A stretch of 64,000 nucleotides of DNA. Origin: Saccharum officinarum. Its lineage: Eukaryota > Streptophyta > Magnoliopsida > Poales > Poaceae. The stretch is taken from NCBI GenBank assembly GCA_020631735.1, contig CM036197.1:40595880-40659879 (forward strand), given 5' to 3'. This document shows, piece after piece, positions 32,319 to 42,499 of this stretch (position 1 is its first letter; each line of letters begins with the position of its first letter). A program made the translations under genes and the position numbers. The notes below the pieces were generated by a model. The model ran no database searches. It saw only the letters and a list, made by a program, of their open reading frames with translations, and was not told the origin of the DNA.

Positions 32319-32546
32319 GGCCTGTTTGGTTAGAGGTGTTAAAGTTTAACAAATACTGTAGCACTTTCGTCTTATTTGACAAAGTTTCTAATTTTGGACT
32401 AATTAGGCTTAATAGATTCGTCTCATAAATTACTCCTAATCTGTGCCGACATGCATACAATTAGTCTACATTTAGTACTCTATACATTTACCGCAACATT
32501 GATGTGCTGAGAGTTAAACTTTAACATTCATGAACCAAACAGGGCC
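32319..32546. mobile_element. TIR MITE flanked by ttaa, copy B
   Basis: Duplicate of the element at 18961-19188. Confidence 0.8.
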
Positions 32547-34197
32547 TTAACCTAAACCTGCAAATGGAGCGTGTGCCAGGTCTGCTGAACTGTCATATTT
32601 CTGTTTTGCAGTTCCAGCTGTATCTTATTCTCCTTCCTGTCGATGGACAAACCATACCTAACTTGGAAAAGCCTTATATAAGTTGTCGACCAACCTTGTC
32701 CATTCAACATCTTGTACAGGTGATTGCTTCTCTCAATGAATATCTTGCTTGGTTTCTGAACATTCCTAGTTTACTCAGTTGGACCTAAATAACAAAAGGA
32801 TGTGAAATCGTGTTGTTTCAGTTCGTTGCTATTCAATTGTCTTGGAAAGTCGAAGAACTTGAGATGTACATAAGGATGGACCGCCACTATGTACGTGTTG
32901 GCTCGAAGCTTTCCAGTACAGGTGAGGCAAAACCACGTCCATTTGATGGCTTGGAAAGACCTTGTAAAATTTTTGGAAGTTTGAAGGGCTGCCTTATACC
33001 TCAAGCAACCAACAAAATATCTCTGGCAAACTCTGACTGCATCAGACTGCTCCGCGAAACCGGAAGCCCAACGCGAAATCACTTCTCCCCACGCTGCTTT
33101 TCTTCCGGCTCCCAATAGAGCGAAGGAACCCGCAAAACCCACCTAAAACCCTACTCACCCCGCCGCGATGAGCAACTCCATGGCAAAGGCTTCACCACCC
33201 CCCGTTCCTGCTCCTGGTAATCGATCCATCTGCTTATCTCCCCCCTCCCTCTGAGCGCGTTGCATATGTACATCAGTCCACCCATCGTCGTGCCACGGCA
33301 TCACTGAAACTGATTTTCTTTTCTCTCTCTTCGCTCCAGATCCTGGCGCTGTGGCGAAGAAGACGATGGAGCCTGATCAGGAAGCGCGAGTCGTTCGTGG
33401 TAAACCTCAACCTTCCATCAATCGTCCTTTTTTTTGTCGTCTTCGTCGATCATGGGGTTTTCTTTGCTAAATGTCGGCCCTTTCCATGTTGTGATCTTCG
33501 TTTCGCCAAGCAGGTGGCGCCTGTCCTTCGTCGTCCAGCCTGGTCATGGAGGAGTTCGTGATGGGCGATGACGCGCGGCTCGCCATGGAGCTGGCCGCGT
33601 CGTCCAGACTCTTCGCCTCCGATGCCGCGTTCCGCGACACACTGGCGCGCGTCCGCGGGGGGGGGGGGGGAGCGGGTCCGCATCGTGCCCTACGGCCTCG
33701 GCGGCGCGCAGTACAGCTGGGCGCCACGGTTCCGCCTCGCCGTGCTGCTCCTCCTTCGCGACGCGTTCCCCGACGCGATCGGCAACGTCGAGGTGGTGTG
33801 CCCGACCGCGGCCCCCGTGGAGCGCCGAGCCATGGAGGAGTTGGGCTGCGTCGTTACCGCGTCGGTTCAGCAGTGCCAGCCAGTTCGCGGGCCGACGCTC
33901 ATCTTCATGCCATACGCAGACCATGTCTTCTTCAAAAACCTGCTCACCTTGAACTGGAGCGCGGATCAGCTCGGCAAGATTGTCTTGCTCGGGCACAGCT
34001 TTGGCACCATGGTCAGGATGCTTGAGCTCAGCATGTCCAAGCAGGAGAAGTTTGGTGTCACCGAGCAGAGGGAGAAAGTGAGGAGGGTGATGGCAATTCG
34101 GGAGTATGTGCGTGAGATTGAGCTATGCTCAGAAATCGATGGTTTGCTCGATATCCCTCTCTGGGGAGATGATGGTCCTGATGATGAACTAGCCAAA

Positions 34198-34243
34198 GAT
34201 TGTGATGATTCATTTCTTTCAAAAAAAAGATTGTGACGATTCA
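34198..34243. repeat. Small oligo(A) insertion in SRR1-like exon 3, 15-bp direct repeats
   Basis: gattgtgatgattca (34198-34212) and gattgtgacgattca (34229-34243), one mismatch, flank tttctttcaaaaaaaa. The net gain of 31 bp shifts the frame, and a stop follows at once. Confidence 0.65.
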
Positions 34244-34520
34244 CAGGAGTGCAGATGCATGACTGCATTGCTAATATAGAGAGACATGCCATGATTAGTG
34301 CTCTTCCCAGCTCCTTTTCAGTTCATGTATTCCACTTTGATCCTGAAATTGACATGGATCATCTTGTGCCAGGTTGTTCTGCTGTACAATTGTTCATATT
34401 TGTGGTTTTATGTAGTTGGATCTGATGTCTTGTTGCCTGTTTCTCTGTTGCAGTGAATTGTCCTAAGAGAGTTTGGAGCACATTGAACGTCCAGATGAAC
34501 TGTGATGCTCAGTTAGCAGG

Positions 34521-35486
34521 GTAAGATCATGTAGTACCTGCTAAGATCGTTTACACTCTGAAATATTTTTTTGGTTCAGTTTTTTTCCCGTGCTGTATCA
34601 ATGACTTAAGTAAAAAAAAATGTTACCACATACCACAAGAAACGGATAAATATTAGTTTTCTGGTCTGAAATGTGATCTGTGTACTAATTGCTAAACTGA
34701 TTTTGATCATTTGTTTGCTCATTTCGTGGCTTAGCTACATTTGGTTATTGATTTCTTTTGGCTTACTCGTATTATTGAACTCTGAGTGAGATTTGCTTCA
34801 CCAATTATGATATTGCTGCAGTGCAAGTTCTTATTTTCTTCACTGATGAAGTTAACCTGCAGTGCAGTGCTAATAGTCTACATTCTACAAGCTATTCAAT
34901 TTTTTCTGTTATGATTTGCATATGACTGCTGAAATATTCTTTGGAACAATTTTGTTCCCCTGCTCTTTGATCACTAAAATCCGTGACTTATTTTTTTTAA
35001 AAAAAATACTACATGCAAGAATCTGGTACATTTTAGGTTTGTGGAATGAAAGTGCTCTTTGTGTGCTACATGATGAGCTCCTTCAGATCATCTATGTTTG
35101 TTCACTCTGGGGCTTCTCTAGATTTGGTTATGAAAATATTGGCTCTCTTTTATTATTGAACTTTGAGTGATATTTGCTTCACCGATCACGATATTGCTGC
35201 AGCCAGAAGTGCATGTTCTTATTTTCATCAACAATGTATAAGGTAATGATCAGAAAAAACTGAAATTAAAAATGGCTTGAAAGGTACCAGTAGACATTTG
35301 ATTTCTCTGTTACGATTTGCATGTAAAACATGAGGCATATAGATATTGTTGTAGAGAGAGCATAGTGCATTACTGTGTAATAGTAAATCTATAAACGTGC
35401 CCATATCTCTCATTGTAAATTGTATTTGCTATTTGTCATTAACAACCTCACTGACTGATTCATGGTCTGTTTTTTCATTAAACTAG
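34521..35486 (+). other. Intron of SRR1-like copy C
   Basis: Intron between the donor at 34521 and the acceptor ag at 35485-35486. It contains two similar stretches (atttgcttcaccaattatgatattgctgcag at about 34790, given in part, and atttgcttcaccgatcacg at about 35173), indicating a roughly 380-bp internal duplication. Confidence 0.55.
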
Positions 35487-35937
35487 ATGGTATTTAAATC
35501 CTAATGATGCATACATTGAGGATAAAGACTTAAAGGAAGCGGTGAGCATAGTTAAAGAAGTGCATGAAACTATGCTGGATGTTAGGAGTTCTTCACTGTA
35601 CGCAAAGTTCATTCATCAGCTTAAGGAAAATCCAAGTATTGGAGATCATATCTCAAGCATGTTGGGAAGTCATGAATGCTTGGATTTGGTAATTTATGGC
35701 CTTGGGAGCTTTGAATTTGACATGAGATCTCAGTATCAGCTTTGCTTTCGCTCTTCTTCTAAAGGAAGATATGGTATTTCCAGTTGGCAACATTGAAATA
35801 TATGACCCGGCACTCTCGCCAGCTGATGTCAAGGCTTGCTTCGACTTGGGAGCAAGAGTTCTTCTAGTTAATGAGCAGTGCCAAAGAAGTGTGGAGAAGC
35901 CAACACTTTTCTATGTTCCAGGTCTGAAATTCATAGG

Positions 35938-37449
35938 TGAAAGGACCTAATTGGCCTAGAGGGGGGTGAATAGGCCTTTTTGCAAAACCTAAAACTCACA
36001 AACTCGAATTTGCGGAAATTAAATATCAGACCGGAAGTTCCAGTGGTCTAGATCGGAAGTTCCGGTAAGGGGGACCAGAACTTCCGGTGCAGACCTTTCG
36101 AACTTCTGGTGCCCTAAATGAGCTATGAAATCAAAGTGAATCGAGTTGTGATTTCAGATCCAAGTGTTATCGCACCCTCCTAGAGGTTGTTGATGAGTAT
36201 GTTGAACTCCTCAAGGCTTGGCACCACACCAAACCGTAGATCGAGACCTCCCACCTAAGAAGATGGGGGTAGAGAGGAAGAACAACGAGAACACAGGAAC
36301 AAAGGGTAGTCGATGCTACCGCCACAGCAAGACAAGCTATTTTTACTGAGGTTCGACAATCCCCACTAAGGAGTTCCTACTTCCTCGTTGTTGAGGTGAC
36401 CACGAAGGTCCGACCACTAAGGTCTCCTCCCTCAAGCAACCATGAAGGCTAGCTTGAGATTTCCACTAAGGATCAAAGAGTGATACAAACACTTCGAGAT
36501 GCCCTCACAAATAAATCAATACGGGCAACCACGAAGAACGCCTAGCCGGTTAGGGTTCCAAGAACCCAAGAGAAACAAACACAAATCAAGCCGGCAAAAC
36601 GAGAAATCCAAGTGCTCAAGTCAAAGAACGATGCTTCCGCTCTCAAATCTCACGTCCCTAGCTCAAACAATCGAAGATTGAAGCTTGGAGGCAAAGGGGA
36701 AGAGAGAGTGGGTGAGTCATAGCTTGGAGAGAGTTGAAAGAGCAGAAATGAATGTGCAAAGCTTGGGCAACGGTTAGAAATGAGGTGAGTAGCTTATATA
36801 CTCGGGCTCGGATGAGCCACCAGAAGTTCTGGTGGAAGCCACCGGAACTCTCAGTCAAACGAGATTAGGCCGTTGGGCTTGTCAGTCAACTCGAGTCCAC
36901 CGAAACTTCCGGTGCCAGGACCGGAACTTCCGGTCCGTACCGGAACCTCCGGACGGAACCCGGAACCATTCTCTCGCACGTGAACGCGCGCGCAAACTAC
37001 ACCAACCGGAACTTTCGGTGCCTGACCGAAACTTCCGGTAAGTACCGGAATAAAATACTCGCACGCGGACGCGCGCGGGCGCCAGCGACCAGAACTTCCG
37101 GTGCAGTTCACCGGAACTTCCGGTCTAGCTCACCAGAACTTTCGGTCCAACTCTCCATCCTACTAAGCTTCGACAAGAGCACTTTTTATCCCTATTTTGT
37201 CAACTAGATTTGTATCCCTCTTGATAGTACGGCGTTGCCTACGACTCAAATCAAAATAAACAGTGTTGAAGCCCTTGAGTCGAAGCGCCTTTTGTCCATC
37301 AAAATTTAGGGTGCTATTGTTCATCAGATATTATTTTTCAATTCCATCAATGGACTAACACCTATAGATTACACTTGATAAATATGTTAGTTTCTAATTT
37401 GATTGTCATTAATTATCCAAAACCCACATTGAGGGCGAATGCACTTACA
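35938..37449 (-). repeat. 3' LTR of the minus-strand Copia element
   Basis: 1512 bp. TATA box on minus (tatataa) at 36794-36800. An array of accggaacttccggt-type motifs lies at about 36816-37150, upstream of it on minus; a smaller group of the same motif is at 36030-36120, downstream of the TATA box. Confidence 0.93.
36816..37150 (-). repeat. U3 array of ccggaacttccggt palindromes
   Basis: Repeated near-palindromes ccggaacttccgg with variants (ccagaagttctgg, ccgaaacttccgg), spaced irregularly. Same location relative to the TATA box as the arrays of the other LTR families. The other LTR holds its counterpart at about 55938-56275. Confidence 0.82.
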
Positions 37450-38904
37450 AACTCTCCCTTTTTGGTAATTGATGACAACCAATTTAGGCTTACAATAGAT
37501 AGAAAGAATTGAAGCTTTTGAATTCCAAAATTCAAGTTGAGCTCCCCCTTAATGTATGCATAGGATTTGAAATTTCAAATCTTGATTCAAGTCAAGATTG
37601 CATACATTAAGAATAAGCCCCCCCCTAAATTTTTCAATCCGTGGGGTGCCTAAGTGTGTGTAAAACAATAAAACGGTGATGCATATGATAGGTTATATCA
37701 CAAGAATAAATCAAGAGAACTTGAATGGTTATGCAAGAAAGAAAAGGATTTAAACTCAACATAACCATTCTTAAATAAACAACCATCATAAGCATCAACA
37801 CAAAAGGCTAAACAAGCTAAGATAGACATTAAGCATAAATATTTTAGCCTACACTCAACCATCACACACACATAGTTCAAGTTTACCACATGGTTCACCA
37901 CATGAGATAAAGTTACTACATAACAAAATTTTTAACTACCCCTATTACATCAAGATAAAAGTCTAACACTCCTCCTTTGGCATCAAATGCCAAAAAGGAT
38001 AGGCTCCAAGGGGCAAAGCCCGCCTCCATAGGTGGGATCAATAGTAGCACAGAGCAAATTGTTGAGCACATAGGTGGGATCAATACCACCCATGCCACAA
38101 GCGAAAGTATCGGTAGGGGCCATCGGAAGTTTGAAAGTCCCTAGTTTGATTTTGGCTAATTGATTAAACCTAGGACTAACCTTTGTATCTAAGTGGATGA
38201 TTTAGATAAAGGCGGTCATTGATTATGAGACATGATATTGACTCATGTGACCAAGATGATGAAGACCAAGATGATGCTTGGCTCGATGGACCGGTTGTGA
38301 AGGTGAAGGGCAAGTCGAGGCTTCGAAGCGAAGGACCATGCGATGGTGAAGCTTGAGCAAGACTTGGTGCCGACGGACCGATGCAACGGTGAAGAGCAAG
38401 TGAAGTCAAGGTCGATGGATCGAGACGGTCATGTGATGATATGAAGTGGATCATATCTTTTGGAAAAACAAAATGGGCTCAAGGCAAAGGTATAACCATA
38501 GGGCCATTTTATTTTGCACTCAAGACACCGTAGAGGGTGTGAGTGGTTTAGGATCGATAGCCGAACTATTAAGAGGGGAAATCTTATCGGTTATTCGACG
38601 CACGGGTGCCACTAGCTGAATTCATGAAGTGCATTGCATGTAGGGCCTAGTGAGCTAACTGGAAAACCTTCGAAAATGATTATGAAAATGCTAACACACG
38701 TGCACAAGGTGGTGATCACTTGTTGGTGTTGGCACATTTACGAAGGCGTTGGAGTTTAAGCGGTAGAGAGGGTTTGGGTCTCTCTTTTTCTCCCGCCGAG
38801 CTTGCGAGCGTGGGATTCAGGCGTTTTCGAGGAGTTGAAATGCCTATTTTTCACTACGCCAGAAGTCAGAAAAGAAACGGAGGTGAATGGAGGTCACAGA
38901 GATG

Positions 38905-39400
38905 ACCGGACGCTGCACCGGACGCGGTCACGGTATGACCGGACGCGTCCGGTCAGTTCAACGCAACAGTCAGGCGCGCGGGTGCTAGGGTTTGCAACCG
39001 GCGCGTCCGGTCACTCGCAGGACCGGCGCGTCCGGTCAGGTGTCCAGAGGGAACTGAGGTTCGCAAGGACGATCGAACGCGAGGCGCGTCCGGTCACACG
39101 CGATCGGACACGTCCGGTCATCGAGGGAGCTTACTGGACTCTAACCGGACGCTGGCACTGTCGCGTCCGGTCGTTGTCTCAAGCGCGTCCGGTCGTTGCT
39201 TCGCGGGCGCGCGGTACTGAGCGATCGGCGCGTCTAGTCGTTTGAGCGGCGCGTCCGATCGTTTGACAGGCGCGTCCGGTCGTTGCCTGGGGCGCGTCCG
39301 GTCATTGGTTTGACCGTTGGGGCTCAGTGACCGTTGGAGGATCGGACGCGGTTGAGCGCGTCCGGTCAGTTATGACCGGCGCGTCCGGTCATCCCGAAAA
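38905..39400 (+). repeat. U3 array of gaccggacgcg / cgcgtccggtc motifs
   Basis: Both orientations occur; several full palindromes such as gaccggacgcgtccggtc at about 38938. The array ends about 45 bp before the TATA box. Its counterpart in the 3' LTR is about 47570-48040 and is one unit shorter. Confidence 0.85.
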
Positions 39401-39443
39401 GACCCAGTGAAGGGGTATAACGGCTCTATTCGGATGGGATGCT

Positions 39444-39450
39444 TATAAAT
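39444..39450 (+). promoter_or_regulatory. TATA box of the 5' LTR promoter
   Basis: tataaat in gcttataaatactt, conserved at 48090-48096 in the 3' LTR and in the solo LTR at 3194-3200. Confidence 0.7.
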
Positions 39451-40372
39451 ACTTATTGGCTGGCCCTTGGGAATGTCTCTCATAATTTCTAACATTCTTG
39501 TGCATCCTTTGAGCTAGAGCTTCTCCTCCCACTCATCTCTCTTGCTTGATTGCAAATCAAAAGTGAGATTGAGTGATCCCAAAGTGCATTGCATAGCTTG
39601 AGGGCATCTAGTGGCACTTGTGGGTGGTTTAGCCAGTAGATTTCTTGGTACTCTTGGAGAGTACCACTCCTAGCCGGCTTGGAGATTGTTGGAGGGTTGG
39701 CAAGAGAAGGAGATTGTTCTTGGCCACCTCCGGTTGATTGTAAGAGGTTCTTGTGCTTTCCTCGGCGGAGCGCCAAAAGCAACTCTAGTGGATTTTGCGT
39801 GTCATTGAGTTACCTCACTTGAGAGTGGTGTCTTGTGGTGCCTTGCAGGGCATGCCTTGAGGGGCAAGTGACTTGAGGGTCACACCGAGGAACCATCTAA
39901 GTGTTGGTCGACACAACCGGTGACATAGCTTGTCGGTGCACAAGTGAACACCGGGTGAACAAAAATATTGTGTCACTTGTCTCCCGGTGGTTGGTCTTCA
40001 TATTGTGTTGTTGTCAATATTGATTGATTGTATATCATCTTGGTGATTGGAAACATCTTCACTCCACCGTCGGTATAAGATTCACCTTCCTCTCTCTCGC
40101 ATTTCCTCTTGCTAGTTATCTTGTGTTGCTCTAGTAGTAGCTTTGCTAGTAGTGTTGTTAGCTTGCTCACTAGTATAAGTTTAGTGACATAGCCCTTCTG
40201 TGAACTAGAGATCATAATATACTAGACTTGTGGATAGGAGGCTTGCATCACAACCGTAGGCTAAGCAAAACTCGCTTTACGCCGTTTGTTATTCTAACAA
40301 GTTTGCTTAGTGTTTATTGTAGAATTTTTATAGGCTATTCACCCCCCCTCTAGCCATCTAGGACCTTACAAG

Positions 40373-40384
40373 TGGTATCGGAGC
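40373..40384 (+). other. Primer-binding site, Met-tRNA type
   Basis: tggtatcggagc two bases after the 5' LTR; one base differs from the usual tggtatcagagc. Confidence 0.88.
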
Positions 40385-40429
40385 CGTGGTCACCATTTTA
40401 ATCAAGGCTTAACATCCTTCGGTGTAAAA

Positions 40430-42319
40430 ATGGCTCAAATTGTGTTCAATCATGTTGGGGGCAAGCCCCCGTTCTTTGATAGTTGTAGTTCTTTTGCTCA
40501 TTGGAAGAGAAAAATGACAATGTACCTTGGTTCTATTCATGAGAGAGTTTTGCAAGTCACCGAGAATGATTTTGTTATCATTGATCCCGATCATCTCACC
40601 GATGAAGATAGAGCAAATAGAACATGCAATAGAATGACTCTCAATATATTGTACAATGGTATTAACACAAAAGTATTTGAGGGCATCAAGGATTTAGAAT
40701 TGGCTAGTGAAGTATGGACAAGGTTGAGTGAGACATATGAAGGTACTAAGGTTGTGAAGAGTGCCAAGCTATATGGGCTCAAGAGTGAGTTTGAGAACTT
40801 TAAGATGAAAGAAGAAGAAACAATCTTAGAGATGTTTCATAGATTGCAAGTTATTGTGAATGATCTCAAGAGCTTAGGTCATAAGACACAAGACCAAGAT
40901 TTTTGCCACAAGTTCTTGTTGAGCTTACCAAAAAGATTTAAAATATTGATCATGATGCTACAAAGAGATAGGCTTGATGCAATGAAGCCCAATGATTTGC
41001 TTAGAGAGGTATTGACCTTTGACAAGTATGATCAAGATGTTGATGAGAAGGAGAAGGAGGAAGAAAAGAAGAAGAAGATCATGGCATTCAAGGCCACCTC
41101 CTCTAAGGGCAAAGCTTTAATTCAAGAAGAAGATGATAATGAAGAAGATGAAGATTTTGAAATTGATGATGAGGCACTTGCTCTTGTAGTCAAGAAAATG
41201 GGTCACATGTTCATTAAGAGAAGAGGCTTCAAAAAGAGAAATGAACATTTCAAGAGCAATGAGCAACAAAGGAAGTGCTTCAATTGTGATAGCACCGAAC
41301 ATCTTCAAGCCGAATGTCCTTATGATAAGAAGAAGAACAACAAGAGGGGCAAGTTTGAGAAGAAAAAGAGAGAAGCCAAGATGACTTTCAAGAAGGCCAA
41401 GAATAGAGCCTATGTGGTCACTTGGGAAAGTGATGATGATGATAAAGAAGAAGAATCATCCAACAAGACTTTTGCTTCCATTGCTATCAACAAGAAGCCA
41501 TCACTATTTGATTCATCCTCTTCATGTCTCATGGCCAAAGAAACTAAGGTATTATATGATGAGAGTGACGATGAAAGTGAAATAGAATATGCTCATGATA
41601 GTGATAGTGATAATAATAATGATAATGAAAATGATGATGATGAACCAACTAAAGAACAACTATATGACTTGATGCAACAAACTAGAGACATAGCTATTGC
41701 CAAGGACAAGGAGTGTAAGAAGCTTTCAATGAAAGTAGCAATACTTGAGAAAGTTCTTAGTGAGCTTAAGACCACTTATGAGAGTCTAGTGGAAGACCAT
41801 GAGGATCTTGGTAAGGCTCATTCCAAGCTTGAAAAAGCTCACTCATTGTTACTTGAGCAACAAGCAAAGAAGGAGATTGTTGTATCATGTAATATAGGTG
41901 TTACATGTGATATAATTGATAAATCCTCTAATGAACCTATCATCATGTCAAATGCTAACCCTTCTTGTAGCTCTTCATCCACCACCACCGACTCTACCTC
42001 CTCTACTAGTGATGGTTTCACTTGTGATGCCTTACTAATGGTTGAGAATAAAACTCTCAAGAGAGAGATGGATGAGCTCACTCACGCCCTAGGCAAGGCC
42101 TATGGTGGTGAGGCCCGCTTGCTTAAGTGCTTGGGTAGCCAAAGGTTCTTCCTTAACAAAGAGGGATTAGGCTATACCCCCAAGAAAGGTAAGTCAGCCT
42201 TTGCAACTCCAAAGCCTAGCTTTGTGAAGGGCAATGGTCGGTTTTGCAATAGATGCAAGCAAGTTGGGCACCTAGAGCATAATTGCAATAAAAAAGAACC
42301 AAAGCAAGAAATTCGTTAA
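40430..42319 (+). pseudogene. gag of the plus-strand Copia element
   Basis: A 629-codon frame: UBN2-type capsid region (about residues 20-210), two zinc knuckles, CFNCDSTEHLQAECP at about residue 283 and CNRCKQVGHLEHNC at about 607, and an acidic, coiled-coil-rich middle (about residues 310-470). It ends at TAA 42317. The next section (FDSCYVLIKDVKC, TPIVGPKKKTIWVP, GPKQKWVPKL) continues in another frame, so the gag-pol link is broken by a frameshift. Nucleocapsid and capsid roles follow from the family. Confidence 0.9.
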
Positions 42320-42499
42320 TGCTATACCTTTTGATTCTTGTTATGTGCTTATCAAAGATGTGAAATGTGTGAAAGCTAAGTTTATTGGTACACCCATTGT
42401 TGGCCCAAAGAAGAAGACTATTTGGGTACCAAAGAGCTTAGTTACTAACCTACAAGGACCCAAGCAAAAATGGGTACCTAAGCTTCATTGATTTGCTTG

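Larger units (their letters stand above)
28361..32960. repeat. Segmental duplication, copy B
   Basis: Repeats 14989-19602. The left edge falls inside an ALG2 exon at shared ctctcgag. The right edge falls inside a RING1-like exon at ggcttggaaagac, where the sequence changes to the SRR1 5' region (copy C). Confidence 0.93.
31932..32960 (+). pseudogene. RING1-like 3' exons, copy B, truncated
   Basis: Exons about 31932-32049, 32612-32719 and 32822-32960 match copy A. The third exon is cut inside FDGLER and the final exon is missing. Confidence 0.7.
38132..40370 (+). repeat. 5' LTR of the plus-strand Copia element
   Basis: 2239 bp. U3 array of cgcgtccggtc motifs at about 38905-39400 (about eleven exact cgtccggtc), TATAAAT at 39444-39450, then ttcttgtgcatcc and a stretch rich in gggtgaac/tagttatc-type sequence to the end cttaca. 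Same family as the solo LTR at 2272-4482. Confidence 0.95.

Noticed and set aside
38905..39400. CRISPR-like array in an LTR
   Set aside because: Motifs are in both orientations with irregular spacing and no uniform spacers; the context is a plant retrotransposon U3.
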